NCBI GenBank assembly: GCA_951217055.1
Contig: OX578283.1
Span: forward strand, 29,945,427-30,009,426
Length of the DNA stretch: 64,000 nt
From: Gerris lacustris
Taxonomy: Eukaryota > Arthropoda > Insecta > Hemiptera > Gerridae
Reading direction: 5' to 3'
Made by a program: the position numbers and the translations under genes. This document shows positions 1-12,632 of this stretch, piece by piece (position 1 is the stretch's first letter; every line of letters starts with the position of its first letter). The notes beneath the pieces are model-generated. The model searched no databases. It saw nothing but the letters and a program-made list of their open reading frames with translations, and was not told the DNA's origin.

Positions 1-64
1 ACAAAAGTAATATATAAGATAAGTCATTATACAAGAAAGATATAAACAGAAAAATAGTTCATTT

Positions 65-480
65 TGTTGCTTCCGAGCTCACCGAAGGTAGCAAAAGCTA
101 TGTGGTGGTTCTGAAGAATAAAACATTTTTATAGAAAGAAATCCATTTCAGACATCCGGGAACATTTGTGGTTCCTTCGGTCTGTCTGTCGCTCAATTTT
201 GGCGAACCATCATATTATAAAACATACTTGTCCAATTTTAATGAAATTTGGTTGGTAGGTCATAATTCGCCCATTGTTGGTCCCATATAAGTTTCAACCT
301 TTTGCGCTTATTTGTTTGTCATCCACATGCTCACAAACATACATTTATTTACAGCCATATCATTAAGAGTAATCATCTGATTTTTATGAAATTTTTATGG
401 TTTGTCGAAAGTAGCCTGCAGATAACACCTGCCTAATTTCAACTTTCTGCGCACTTTAAATCCTGCTAAATTAATATGTC
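65..480 (+). repeat. Rep-A interspersed repeat, copy 1
   Basis: First of about 15 copies of a dispersed family (Rep-A). In order it holds a 5' hairpin beginning GCTTCCGAG, a block around 'agaaatcc..ttcagacat', a CTGTCTGTC run, the core 'aatgaaatttgg', 'ggtcccatataagtttcaa', 'catttatttaca' and a 3' part near 'gtcgaaagtagcctgcaga'. The same blocks recur in the same order at 42575, 58123 and 63753. No transposase is encoded. I infer a non-autonomous mobile element. Confidence 0.85.
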
Positions 481-1265
481 TCATATTATAAAGCCGCATG
501 GCTAACTGACTCACTGACTGACATTAATGTTTACCCACTTCCAGAAGAGCTAGAGACTTGTGGTTTGCGCCATTCGACGCGCAACGTCCATATTGTGCAC
601 CAAAATAATTATACAAAGTTCACTTTTCCCCCTCCTTCCCCCCTTAAAAAAATAAAAATGGGTGACTTGATTTTTAAGCTGGTTTGGGGGCTTATTGCGG
701 CTAAACGGTAAGTCGTATTAGAAAATGGATAGCACAAGAGGTAACTGATTTTAAAAGATCTACAACTTTAGTCCTATGAGTTTTTATCGTATCATCATCG
801 GTTGTACCTTAGATGGTGATAATTTTGTTATTTTTTGGTTTTATTTTTTTCCATTTTTGTCTTTGAATGGCCATAGTTTCTATAATAGTTGGCCGATTTT
901 ATTTCTGATTGCGGCGATTGAATCTCACACTAATGTTCTTTAAATTGAGTATATTTTATTTTATTAGTTCATCCTACATGCTGAGAACATGAGAGTAAAC
1001 TTTTTCCCGTGCGCCGTGTCACGTGACCATTTTTTTTGTTTTTAATATTGTGTCGTATATCATTTTAAAGGCCTTGATATGTACATTAAAGCTATTTTAT
1101 TTGTTTATTTTTTAAAAATTTGTACATATACTTTTGCACCGATTTATAATTTTGTTGTAGGTTAAATGGTTTAAATACTTTTTTGATATTAGGTTTTTTA
1201 TTTATATGCATTTATTAGTTAAATTAATGCCCTTTTGTATTGTTTGTTTTTTTAAAAATATAACT
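481..1265. other. AT-rich DNA, nothing recognised
   Basis: No coding potential, TE terminus or RNA gene is visible. Short T-runs only. Confidence 0.6.
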
Positions 1266-1404
1266 TTGGTACCTCAGAGTACAGGGGTACAAATGTTAAA
1301 GTTAATCTTTTATAATATGATGTATATCGTTGAAAAGCTCTTGCATAGTAGATTAATTTTTGTTGTATTCTATATTGTGTTATTTTTAGTTTTGAGGGGG
1401 TAAA
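1266..1404 (-). repeat. Rep-F arm, copy 1
   Basis: Matches the left arm of the 16011-16788 foldback: 'aggggtacaaatgttaaagt', then a degraded 'gaaaagctctt' and 'gagggggtaaa' in the same order and spacing. The 65-codon frame at 1206-1403 lies across it and is not taken as a gene. Confidence 0.6.
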
Positions 1405-1629
1405 TTTAAAAAAACTGTTTATACAGCGGTTTCTACGATTTGGTTTCAGTTTTATATTTGTTTATTAAATTAATTATATTATGTGCGCTAACTTTTGGTG
1501 CTTGTTGGAGGCTTTGTTTCTCCAACAAATGTTTAAATTTCTTCAACTTTATTAAATATTTACTGGAACAGTGATGCGCCGTTCCAACTTTTTGATTATG
1601 ATTATCGAGGTATTTGTCTTAATTTGGTC

Positions 1630-1815
1630 TTTTATTTGCGAGGAAGCTATGTGCCACATTAATTGGCAGAGTATTTTCTTATACATAGTTTTTTTTTTAC
1701 TGTTATTTTGTTTTATTGTGTAAGTTACCTTTTTGACATTTTGATTGATTAATAGAAAGCTGCTTTGAAAATTATTAAATATATTTTTTTCGTGGAGAGA
1801 CTATTCTTTCAACAT
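1630..1815 (+). repeat. Rep-A terminus with distal tail
   Basis: Contains the Rep-A terminal block 'gaggaagctatgtgccaca' followed about 100 bp later by 'gaaagctgct' and 'cgtggagagactatt'. The same two-block order recurs at 19430-19760, so the tail belongs to a repeat and is not unique DNA. Confidence 0.65.
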
Positions 1816-2337
1816 TTTTTTTATTATAACTATGTTTATGAAACTATAAAGTTGCTGCTTCGAAATATATTTTAAATTTGAAATAAGAAATGTGAATAAT
1901 TATATAAGCTGTTAAGGATCAGTCATATATTGTAGCCTGCAGGAGTCAGTAACTTTGATTCACACACAACACACAAGGTAATCAGTTTTTGTTGATAAGA
2001 ATGAATTGATTAATGGGTCTTAAATTAATGAGAGAAAAAATAATAAATAAAGATAAAATCGGGACCATAAATCGAACAAAACTTTTTTATACAGACAGTT
2101 CCCATAATATCTCATTTAATCGATTTATTTGGATAATAAAAGTAAAAAGTGTTGACCAGGTAGGTGGTTGTTTACTTTCTACTTTGTTTTTCTGCAAAAT
2201 CAAATTCATTTTCATTGAAATTTCGAAAACTAGATTGTTCCCAGGAAAACGACGTTTATGCTTAGATTCGTATTTAAATGTACATTTTAGATTTTTTAAA
2301 ATCATAATCATCTGATCCGTTTTCGAATTTCTGGGGG

Positions 2338-2565
2338 TACAGTGACCTTAAATTTGAAGTTAAAATACATTTATCGATTTTGCCTCGGTACACGTATGAA
2401 ATTTTTATTAAAATTTGCCCTAATTACATTTTTTAAAAATCACATTTTTTTATTACCACTTTTTTAGACTCGTGTTGGAAACGTGTAAATCCATAAAAAT
2501 TTGAATATACGCACCATTACAATACTTTCTCTCTATATATACTGCGTGCAAGAGAAAGTAAAATA
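2338..2565 (+). repeat. Rep-C interspersed repeat, copy 1 (diverged)
   Basis: Shares 'catttatcgatttt', 'gtgtaaatccataaaa' and the closing 'tactttctctctatata..agagaaagta' with copies at 15383 and 45839. The 3' end has a short stem of the form CTTTCTCT/AGAGAAAG. Confidence 0.65.
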
Positions 2566-3960
2566 AATTATGTTTAAGAGTAAAATGCAGTAAAAATGAA
2601 TAGCTAATAAGTTTGATCTATTATTCAGAGATAGATAAAAATTCTTGAATGCCTTCTTATTTATGCTTCTTTTATGTTGTGTTGAAAACGTTTAGGAAGA
2701 AAGGGGAGTTTTGTGTGGCGTGTTTTTGTGTTTAGATTATGTCTTTGTTGAGAGGAGTGCATGCTTGATACATTCTTAAGTCAGATGTTAATGCATTTTG
2801 TGGATAAGGGGTTGAATAGTGGCCCAACTGGCTTGAGTTACCAGTTACTTAATGAGATGGCAAGGGTTGATGGTTGAAGGTAAGTTAAAGTTTGTAGTGG
2901 TGTGGGGGTGTATAGGGAGGCTATGTGCCTCAGTGTCCTAGATAATGCAGGGCAATAGGAGGGGATGCCTAGAGCTGGGGGTGGCTTCGGTAGCTTCTGC
3001 AAAGCAGACTCATGCAAAATGCAACCACCATGGTAAGTCAACCCACAAGCCTAGAGGTTAGGGAAAAGGGGTAGAATTTGCCCCCTTCAAAACATTAATA
3101 TTTCAAATATTCTCGCCTTACACCCTTCTACTCCTTCGTAGCACGGGGTTACTCTAACCCCCTTCTCCTCCTCTTCCCATTGTGAAATCTCATTAAGAAA
3201 ACAAATTACCGTAGCGAGCTACCCCCGAGAGGCCGGTCTTGCCGTAATACCCCCCATATCCCCTTCTCTAGTACCCCTCCCTTCCTTTACAATTTTGGTA
3301 TGCTTCATTTTCCCTTCAGTAAAAACCGGAAAAAAGAGGATAGAATGGTAAAAATTATCACTTTAACGGGGTTTCAAGGTTAAAAAAGAAACTATAAAAA
3401 ATAATCCACTAAAAAGGGGAAACATTGTTTTATTAGTTATGGCTAATCTAGTGAGGCAGAGAGGTGTCTACCTCTCATAATTATGCAATAATTCATAAAA
3501 AAAATTGCATCGTGACATATTTTCATGATATTATCAAAGTTTTCCCTCATTCCCTTACGTACTTTTAGCATTATAAAATAATAAAGGTAATGCAGTAATA
3601 AAGGGTTTTTTTAATCTTCTTCGTCTTTCCTCAAACAAGACTAGGGAAGACAGGGAAAAAGATAATACAATGTTAGCGAATTTTCGAAGAAAATTAAGCT
3701 ATTGCAATGGCTTAAAAATTTTTGAAAATTTTCTTCATGGAAATCCGTTTTAGACCATTCTTATTCCTGAAATTTAACACTTTTTTTTATGTATGTATAT
3801 GTATATATGTGTCACTCCAGACTATATTTCACCCTAGGATGCACTTAAAAAATCCAAATAAATTTTCAAATGTCAATAATATCAAAAGAAAGGATGAGTT
3901 CATGGCCAGAATTTTTGGAGTCCATTTAGGGGTCAAATTTTGACAATTTAGGGTAAAAAA
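2566..3960. other. Unassigned stretch, GC-richer between 2700 and 3300
   Basis: About 600 bp here is less AT-rich than its surroundings and has pyrimidine-rich blocks (3110-3300). Frames are short and interrupted. I see no domain, splice-supported exon or repeat match. Confidence 0.5.
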
Positions 3961-3961
3961 A

Positions 3962-4135
3962 TAGCATAAAAACTTGTTTTTCCCATTTTACCCCCATATG
4001 ATATGAAAATATGACAAAAGTGTACATAAAAACAATTACTGGATTGTTAAAGAGATTTCCAACGACATTCATCTTGAAGGGTATACCTATACTGTTTTGA
4101 CTTTAGTTCCCCGTACCCCTGAGTACCAATTTTTT
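3962..4135 (+). repeat. Rep-F arm, copy 2
   Basis: Carries 'ttttacccccat', 'acaattactg', 'ccaacgacattcat' and 'ccccgtacccc' in the order seen in the right arm of the 16011-16788 foldback. The copy ends in a T-run. Confidence 0.75.
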
Positions 4136-4257
4136 TTTTTTTTTTCACCCATCCCAATTCTAAACCAACAATTTTTTTATATTATCATAAGCCAATAATA
4201 CGCAGATTTCTTTGAAAATTCGCTCATTTAAGTCATGGTGCATGACTGAATTTTTTT

Positions 4258-4695
4258 TATGTCTCCAATTTCAAAAAAACTTTAGACAGAAATCCTTTTC
4301 AGACATCAGGTATATTTTTGGTCTTGAGTTTCTCTCTCCGTAAACATTTTTGAGACACACCATATCTTAATAACCACTTATTCAATTTAAATGAAATCAA
4401 GATGTTCCCATATAATTTCAATCTTTTGTGCCCATTGCTTTCTTCCGCACAGTTTTGTTTTCATTAACTCCTTTATCTTTAATAGTACTCATCCGATTTT
4501 GAAGAAATTTAGTGGGTTTGTTGAAAGTAGTCTACAGATAGTCTCCATATTAATGTCTACCTTCTGCGGGAATTTAATATTGCTTAAAAAAATGTGACTC
4601 CTCTGGCAATAGAAACCGATTCAAATCTCATGAGACCGTTCGTCCAATAGTAGGACGCGAGGAAACTATGTGCTATACAAAGTGGCAGACTATTT
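4258..4695 (+). repeat. Rep-A copy 2 with right terminus
   Basis: Diverged Rep-A body ('cagacatcagg', 'ccatatcttaataacca', 'tcatccgatttt') followed by a terminal block at 4618-4690 ('gtccaatagtaggacgcgag', 'ggcagactattt'). The terminal block resembles the reverse complement of 9175-9275. Confidence 0.75.
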
Positions 4696-5026
4696 CAGTT
4701 ATTTATTATGAAATACAAAATATTACACATTAATATCTCTTTTTAATTATTTTTAAAACTATAATATTCATTCTTGATTTGACGTCGGGGATTAAAATAT
4801 AGGTAGAAGGTTAGATGCATTATATAGAATGAATAAAATATAAAATATTAGATTGGGGAGGAAAAGGATATTTTTTAAGCGGGATCTGTAACGATATAAT
4901 GCTATATATATAGCTATATAAATTAATTTTGTAACGATTTGCATGAGAAATTTTTAAGTTCCATGTAGGTCGTCATTTTAAGGGTTTAAATTTAGCACAA
5001 ATGATAACAATTGGAAAGGGAGAAGA

Positions 5027-5101
5027 CAGGTATAAATACGCCCCACCACACGAATTCCTCCATCGCTCAATTGTCAGTGAATTGTGTGGCGTAAATACCT
5101 G
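5027..5101. repeat. Short imperfect palindrome
   Basis: CAGGTATAAATACGCC at the left and GGCGTAAATACCTG at the right pair around a spacer holding 'gaattc' and 'gaattg'. It could be a miniature foldback element or a local hairpin. Confidence 0.5.
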
Positions 5102-7250
5102 CTCATTGATAATAAAAAGATTCCTGTAGGTACTGCTATGCTCCGAGGGGGAGGAGGGATATATTGTCTATTTCCCTGTGGTGGAGAATCATTTTCTATT
5201 AATTATTATGTTCGTCCTTTTTCAGTTGAGTGTCTTTTTTCAGTTGTGTAAGTTCAACCATCTTGATTTAAAGGGTACGAATGTGGTAGGAATATTTAAA
5301 TTATCAATATACAGGCGTATATGGTCAAAGGAATTTGATTCTCGTATGGTTGAACGAATATTAAAAGAAACTTGGGTATTCAAATTTTGCGTCATTTATT
5401 AATTTTACCATTATAGATTTACCAGATAAAAATATACTCACTTTATAAGAAGAGTTATAATTCTTTAGAATAGTTTTATTTTTTTATTACAGTACAATAG
5501 CAATAAGTTGCACAATTGTGCAAATATTAAACAACGTTTCCAATCGCAATCTAATATAACAGCAATGTATGTAAAAAAAAAAAAAAAATACATTGGGAAG
5601 AACTAGGGATTTATGGATACTAGGTTAGGAGAGAGCGAAGGAAGGTCTGGTCCGTCCCGTAGTTGAAGAGCCCAACTAAAATTGGTGGTCGCTAATTACG
5701 CTCTTCATTTAATGATTGGAGTGGCTGATGCCTATGGGTAGCACACTTAGTTCAGAGACAAGTAGTCGCAGTAATAGCTAATTGACATAGGAGTAAGGGC
5801 AGGGTGAACCTAAATCACAGCAGTGTGATGGGCTGCTAAAAATCGTTAAAAAACTAATTAAACTACTACTACTCCTTACTCTCAAAAAATCTTTATAGCT
5901 ACGACATAACTTTCTTACATGAAAACCACACTGTTGAGCAATGGAACCTCTTCTCCTAACCTTCCGTCTCCTTAAATCATAACAAAAATGACCCATTATC
6001 CCTTAAGAAAACGACATCTCATAGTTAAATTGACCATTTCATATCTCACCTACAAATACCAAAAATTTACCTAATCTTTTTAACAACATGAAGACACAAA
6101 ATATCTTAATTCTATTGTTACAATGTGTTTAAGAATGAGTCTCTTCTTAAAAGATTTCCTCTTTGAGTTATATTTACCAAAACTTCAGTCACCCGTGTTC
6201 ATGTATTTTTTCAAAAATGAATTTTTAATTACGGACCCTACATTCCTGTCAACTCGAGACTGGTGAAAAAGGTTTCTTTTATTTTTTAATTAAGTTTACA
6301 GAGCTTACGCATATAAAAGTCAATTTTTCATTGATGCGAAGGAAATAGGTTTTTTTTTTTGGTTTTTTTTTTTAAAGTAATTAGCAGACTTTTATTTAGA
6401 AGAAGATGGGAAATTACTAAAATTATCGGCCTCAAGGTTGTTTCAGGAAATATATAACTTAAAATATTTGTTTTCCTATTTACAAGTTGCTATCCTGGAT
6501 AGCTTACTCTTTTCCATTACTGTTATCATTATTTACACCTATATATGCATGTATATATTGGAACCAACCTACAAATTGGCATTTTATAAACGTAACAAAG
6601 TAAAAATAAAATAATCTTTAACATAACACTTTCCGTAACGAATCACGGGTAACCGGTGGTCAAGCTTCCCAACATAACTAAAACTATCCGCATCATTCTA
6701 TCTATCATGGTTCCGAAGATATTTGGCTGTTCCATATTCGCTGGGACTCCCTGTATATAACATAGATTTCACCTTTCTTCAATATATAAATATTATATTG
6801 GGTAGTAATAAATATATAATGGGTACCATAAACAATAATATAAATGTAAAAAAATAATGAGTAAAATCCTGTATTTTACAAAATTTCGTCAAACTTTAAA
6901 GTCCTGAATAAATAGGTTAGGATAACATAAAATTAGGTTTGACTAATGCATTTTGTAGGGAATTTTGTCTACTTTCGTTTCGGAGTAAATACAATATTCT
7001 GATTTCGATGTCGTTTATGAGATATATTAAAGAAACTGAAAAAAGTGCCAAAATTTCGAGGTTTTTCGCCTACCAAAAGTTGTCCCCAGGGCTTTTGAGG
7101 TCGCGAACTTGGTTTCATGCTCCTCTCACTATACAAAACAATCCTAAAAAAATAAAAATCTTTTACCCTAATTAATGTATCTATATATTGGCTAAAGTAA
7201 ATAAATGCAAATTTTTGCAATTGAGGAAGAGAAACAAATAGGTGCAGCTG
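5102..7250. other. Unassigned AT-rich DNA
   Basis: Includes an A-run near 5572-5587 and T-runs near 6351-6374. The open frames are short and lack recognisable motifs. Confidence 0.5.
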
Positions 7251-7251
7251 G

Positions 7252-7405
7252 ATAGCTTCACACTGGACGACTTGCGCTGCACGCGACGGCGTCGTTTTTA
7301 TGTGACACCGATGACCGAATATATAGCTCACAATGAGAGCTTTCACACACGGATACATCGCCGAGGCATGTGACAGCGGCAAAGTCGCCCAGTGTGAAAG
7401 TGTCC
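7252..7405. mobile_element. MITE-like element with inverted ends
   Basis: Left end CTTCACACTGGACGACTT near 7256 pairs with AAGTCGCCCAGTGTGAAAG near 7381, one mismatch across 18 bp. The interior is GC-richer (CGACGGCGTCG) than its surroundings. Size about 150 bp with no coding capacity. No target duplication was defined. Confidence 0.6.
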
Positions 7406-8395
7406 TAAAAAGTAAATATAATTCTTAAAGAACCATTTCTATGAAATAATCCCTAAATTTCACCTCATTGGTTTCTTTTTGTTAACAGTTTCTATTCAGT
7501 TATATATGTAACTTAATTTTCCAGAACATAATTAAAATGAAAAATTGCTCTATGTTTCATAAAAAAATAATTAATTATTCCAGTATTTTTTTTATTAAGG
7601 TTATTATCAACTATAAAGAGGAATGATATAAAAGATAATGAATAGAAAAAATGAGTCCAATATGACAAAAACCTCTTAATCTAGCTATTGTTTTTTGATT
7701 TTTTTTCCTACACAATTCTTTCTACCTTACTCCCTCATACATACTACCCATAAAGATAAAGAAAAATAAACAGGCTCTAAGTGACTGTTTACATGGAAAA
7801 TGGAGCTCTGTTTTTTTGCGTCGACTACTAAGCGAGGTCTGTTGTTATAAGGTAACATATAGGGCCCCTTGGGATATGAGCTGAGAGGAGTTAAGAATAA
7901 ATATGTTTCAGAAAATTCGGGCCCCTCCCTCGCATGTAAAAGTTTAAATTTTTCAGAGTTTCATTAGAAACAATGAGGCCACTCTTTAATTTATCATAAG
8001 GTAATGTAATTTATGAAAGGCCCTGTTATTTTTATTTTTTTTTTTTGGTGGAGGAGAGTCGGTTGTGAGCTTAGTTTGAAATTCAGTCCATGGCTCCGGT
8101 CCCCTCCCTTTAAAGGTTTTTCCCAAAGCTTTAGAGCTTTTCTTACTAGGGAGCAAAAGAGGGCTTTATCCCTTTTTTTTCTAAATTTCCCTTAGTTTGT
8201 GTTTGTGTGTTAAAACGATACCTACCTTATATTAATTGTAGAAATAAAAGAGAGAGGGAGATGACTGCATATAGGCATATATATATGAAGTGTCGTTCAC
8301 AAAAAAAGTTTTAAATTCTAAGCTTAACTTTTTCTACACGTATACTATTGTACAAGTAGATAAAATTGTATGTGTTTATGCTTGGGGTTATAAAT
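7406..8395. other. Unassigned AT-rich DNA
   Basis: No gene, terminus or repeat match was seen. T-rich runs are common. Confidence 0.5.
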
Positions 8396-8650
8396 AAAAC
8401 TATAGTACCGATTTAATATTTATCACACTTACACGACCGCGTAACCGAGGCGGGGAAACAACCGCTTTTATGTAAGACGTTGATTTTAATAGGAGCGTAT
8501 GCACGAGCGAAAGCATAACCGTGGTGGCTTTATAACCGCGACAGGTTCTATTTTCAAGGCGGTGCGATAACCGTCTACGTAATAGAACACCCGTAAAGAT
8601 ATGAGAGCGTTCGCACGAGCGGTTTATCAGCCATCTCAGTTCCTTAAATT
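8396..8650. repeat. GC-richer MITE-like segment
   Basis: Contains repeated AACCG/CGGTT words ('gcgtaaccgagg', 'gcataaccgtgg', 'gcgataaccgtc', 'gcacgagcggttta') and two related blocks 'gagcgtatgcacgagcg' (about 8492) and 'gagcgttcgcacgagcg' (about 8606). This internal repetition, unlike the flanks, suggests a non-autonomous DNA element. Termini were not resolved. Confidence 0.45.
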
Positions 8651-8889
8651 CATTCAAAGCAGCAGTATCTCTTTTTCGTCTTTCGTTTTAATTTGTTTTT
8701 TAAACTTTTTTTATTTCCATTCGTAATATTTAAAATGAATGAAGTTGAAAATTCTAAATGTTCAAAGAATTCCCTAGGATAATTAAATAAATCGTTAAAT
8801 AATTTTAGAAATGTCCTTTTATCAATCGTTATTTACTGATGGATGCACCCAAACCTTTTGTTTACGCTCTCGGCTACTAAAGCACACTA

Positions 8890-9065
8890 AGCAAATTTTT
8901 CTGCGAATTCCAATTTATCCATGGAGACAGTGGTTGGCCCGATTGAGCAGTGTGGGGTAGCCGAAGTGGTCGTTTAGCCTCCTCATTTAAAGCCGTTTGA
9001 ACGGCCACACGGTCAAAAAACCATCCGTGTGAACGAGAGCTAATACTGCAGATAACCGATGGTTA
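8890..9065. repeat. GC-richer segment of the same character
   Basis: Words such as 'ccgtttgaacggccacacgg' and 'ccgtgtgaacgagagc' resemble the preceding GC-richer block at 8396-8650. Ends are not defined. Confidence 0.35.
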
Positions 9066-9172
9066 CCATACCAACTAAAGGGGTATAAACTGGTCTATTT
9101 TTTTTTTCTCTTTGAGTTTTGTTCACTAAGTTGCACCTAATGTTATATTTAGTTATACGAGTCATAGAATTA

Positions 9173-9275
9173 AACTGTTAAAATAGTCTGCCAATTTTTG
9201 TGGACATAGCTCCTTTGCATCCTATTATTGGACGAATGTTCACATCAGATTTGAATCTCTCGGTTTTGATTCCCA
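9173..9275 (-). repeat. Rep-A terminus, minus orientation
   Basis: 'aatagtctgccaattttt', 'atagctcctttgcatccta' and 'attggacgaatgttc' are the reverse complement of the terminal block at 4618-4695. Confidence 0.7.
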
Positions 9276-9547
9276 GTGCCTCACACTTAACGCAAGTAAT
9301 ATTAAATTTACGCAGGCGATTACAATTATTAGGGTAACTCACGATCTCTAGTTTATCGTGCTAAACTGTGTCAAGTCAGTTAAGTTTGTTAAATGATCTC
9401 TAACATTTTCTCTTAACTCGGCTTTGAGGGAGTTAAAAGAAGTTTGACAAATGTTAAATCGGGTTGAGATCATGGAGAAGGATTGAGATTTTATTCATCA
9501 TAGTTACTTTATGATGTTGAGTTGTTGAATGGTTTCAAGGAAAACAT

Positions 9548-10436
9548 ATGGGAAAAATTTCAAGATAAAAAGAACTTTTTATATACTACGTTTTTAAATT
9601 TTCTGTTGAATCGTATGTAATGTTGATAATATAATTGTTATTATTATATAATATATAATGTTAGTGAGAAAAAAAGAAGTTCCGAATTTATTTACTTAAC
9701 ATAAATGACAACCATCTAGAGAGCTTGTCTTAAACCTATAAAAGGACAAATCTTTGTACAACGGATCTCCCCAACACCAAATCTAAAGCGTGCCATCTAT
9801 ATATTTGAAATAATATAAATAATAATAATAATAATATTTATTCGTCCAATAAAAACAAATTTACAAAAATAATGCATACAAAAAATTTCAACAATGATAT
9901 GTATAATTTGTTTACATTATTTTTAATTTAAAATACATACTTGTTTGCCTTAAATTTTTGAGAATATATTTTGGAGAGAGACCTCAGTAAGTGCGGCTTG
10001 GCACCTAGAGCGAGGTCTCCGTCTCGATTTAATTAACCTTTTTCATTTCCTAAATTGTTATTAATTTAGTACATTTTTGCTATTTTTAATATAATCGATA
10101 TTTCCTGTTTTGCTGTCATTCAATGTTTATCTATCACAAATTTGAAACCCGTCAAAATGAAGATTGCGTAAATATGGGACAAGGCAAAACAAATAAAATA
10201 ACTTGTGGATTTTTTCCGAACTAACTTTCCGTACAGCAAAATTTAATGAAAACCAATTAAATTCTGCTGAAAGATGGCTAAAAATATTAAAATAATGCAT
10301 TGTCATCGTGTTCTGAGCTATGCTAAAAGTTTCAAATGTCTTGCTATTCGGCAAGTTAGTTAGAAATCGATTGCCAGATTTGTACCGGACAAACAAACAA
10401 ACAAACAAGAAAGCAAGCTAATAAGAACGTAGTAAA
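9548..10436 (+). repeat. Rep-B copy 1, interrupted by a LINE 3' end
   Basis: Left part 9548-9810 and right part 10096-10436 align with the uninterrupted Rep-B copies at 26688 and 35948. Diagnostic blocks are 'agataaaaagaactttttat', 'acggatctccccaacac', 'tgctgtcattcaatgtttat', 'cagatttgtaccggacaaac' and the closing 'aacgtagta'. The 93-codon minus frame at 10127-10408 lies in the repeat and is not a gene. Confidence 0.88.
9811..10095 (-). mobile_element. 3' end of a non-LTR retrotransposon or SINE nested in Rep-B
   Basis: On the minus strand the insert ends in GGACGAATAAATATTATT followed by repeated ATT units, the kind of simple-repeat tail typical of some non-LTR elements. Both junctions carry 'aatata' from the host repeat, which suggests a short target duplication. 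A GAGACCTC/GAGGTCTC inverted pair lies at 9980-10021. No reverse transcriptase is included. Confidence 0.6.
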
Positions 10437-10837
10437 ATATATTCCTTCCTCCATGGTTGAGATTGAGAAGTTTTTTTTTTTGGAATTTTCAATTGAAAAT
10501 AAAAACTTTTTTCTATAAAATAATAATTATAATAAATTGTAAATAAAAGCAAAGAAAATTTTAATAAGAAAGTTTGTTACTTATAATATGATAGGTAGGT
10601 AATCCAATCTAAGAACTGCCAAATGGTGCATGAGCCAGCCAATGAAAGTACGTCTTCCAGTCTAGGTACCTCAAAACCCTAAATGTTTTACATTTAGCTT
10701 GTTAACATATAACCCGGTAAACAAAGATCGTGAATACCCCTAATATGTACTTTTGAATACACCTAATATGTACTTTTTAACTTACGGTGGTTTTGGTTAC
10801 AACACCAAAATTATTTTCTTAAATATGTTCTGTCAAA

Positions 10838-10925
10838 GGAGTTTTGAAATCGGAGACATAAAAAAAATCGTTCTTCACAATGTTTGCAATGCTACTGCTA
10901 CCTTCGGTAAGCTCGGAAGCAAAAA
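10838..10925 (-). repeat. Rep-A fragment
   Basis: 'ttttgaaatcggagacata' followed by 'taccttcggtaagctcggaa' is the 5' hairpin end of Rep-A on the minus strand. The rest of the copy is absent. Confidence 0.8.
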
Positions 10926-12525
10926 GTTGTATTAAAAAAGTAATTTATTTGTTTGATATATTTGGGAGAGTTTAAGTATTTATGCAATGTGCATTTAACA
11001 TTTCTCATTCAATCCCATTTCCTAATGAATAGAGGGGTTGAAGTAAATGTCTTTTAGGCAAACGAAGCCCCTAAAATCTGCATCCTTTATTTATTGGGCT
11101 TGCTGTTAATAACTATAAGCGTAATCACAAATAGATATTTAGATTTCTAAATATTTCGTTCCTTGATGTATATTAAGTAACGAGTACTTTAGCTATTAAA
11201 ATGTACAAAATAAATTTTTTCAATCGCGTTTTTTTAGAATGTACGAGTGGTTAACAAAACTCGTGGTAAATAGAGCATAACTGATCAGTTTACTTTCAAA
11301 ATACCATAATAGGTTGCTTCAAATATTCTATGATGTATTATGTTAAACATTTGCATGATTAAAGAGGTAAGGAACGAAAAATATATAGGCCATCATCCTT
11401 TAAGACGATTTCTTTTCTGAAGAATCAGATATGCTTTTCCATTTTTATTTTGTTAAGCTTCCTATTTATTCGGTAGGAAGGAATTAGAAGAGGTAAAGTA
11501 CCTGGGTTTGAAAAATCTTGAATTCTCACTCTTGCTAACCCTAAACCGACCCATATTCCACCTTGACTAAAGGGGTTTTGGGTTTGTGGGGAATGAGAAT
11601 AACGGGTAAGATATTGGGATAGTACTGTAAAGGAGGATGAAATTTTGGTATTCCACATTCTCGACTGCTCATCGGAGCATTGACTCTTTAATGGCATCGT
11701 TAGTAAGGCCCGTAAGAGATTCAGAGTCCCCAAGTTCTCTAAAGAGGGCTCTGGAAAATTTCTCAACTGAATCCTCTACTCAATACAGAGTCGTCATTAT
11801 TCCAAATATAATAAAAAAAAAATACATAATTGGAATACATTTCTTTTTCCTATAACTCCATATGTAGCGATGTTCTTTTACCTTAGTTATTCAGGATTTG
11901 TCAAACCTTTATGACTTTAATATCATACGTACTTTATATACTTGAACATCATTATGTTAATATAAGATAATATCTTCCTCTACGTAAGAAGATACACGGG
12001 CTTCAAATTTTACCTATAACCAATACAATACGGACTTTTCATCGTAGATATATACATCAATTTTAGATTCTATTCATCATAGTTTATAATGCTTAGTTGT
12101 TGAATGGTTTCAACTGGAAAGGTATTGAATAGTATAGAGTACCTGCATCCCAGTTTAAACTGAATTTTAATTTAAGGGATTCCACATCTTTACTAGAATA
12201 TAACGATGTACGTTTCACAGTCGGCTATAAATACATGATATTGATGGAACTGAATTTTCTAACTTAGTAGTAACGTCATTCGGTAAATGTAGGTTAACAC
12301 CTACTTGTAGTTTTCCTCTGTCGATCAAATTGTAGGATTATACCGTAATACTACAGCATACGAATCATATCCAGCATAATTATCTAATCTGGATATATAT
12401 TTAATTTTCTTATACTAGGTCTGCACCATGTGCATTTGTCTTTTGTTTTACCCATGCCGGATCACTATGAAATTACTCAATAGGCTCACAATCAGCTTCG
12501 AACAGTTTTGTTAAAGCATATTCAG
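10926..12525. other. Unassigned stretch, including a 113-codon minus frame
   Basis: The longest frame is 11425-11766 on the minus strand. I recognise no domain in it, and an overlapping plus frame is similarly open, so I do not call a gene. A 60-bp block near 12062 ('ttcatcatagtt..gagttgttgaatggtttcaa'-like) also occurs near 9490. Confidence 0.35.
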
Positions 12526-12530
12526 GTGTT

Positions 12531-12632
12531 TGTCCTCTAGCTGGGGACACGAAGTTTAATGGTCTGAGTGTATAAGCTGTTTGTCCTCTAGCTGAGGACA
12601 CGAAGTTTAATGGTCTGAGTGTATAAGCACTG
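12531..12632. repeat. Two-copy 51-bp tandem duplication
   Basis: TGTCCTCTAGCTGGGGACAC at 12531 and TGTCCTCTAGCTGAGGACAC at 12582 start two 51-bp units that differ at about one position and share 'ggtctgagtgtataagc'. Each unit also holds a GTCCTC/GAGGAC-type inverted pair. Confidence 0.9.

Noticed and set aside
3021..3040. ACCACCATG directly followed by GTAAGT, a good start context and a perfect splice donor.
   Set aside because: An exon with only a start codon is too weak a claim, and the upstream frames are interrupted.
11425..11766. 113-codon minus-strand frame.
   Set aside because: No domain recognised and the opposite strand is open as well. Listed only as an unassigned stretch.
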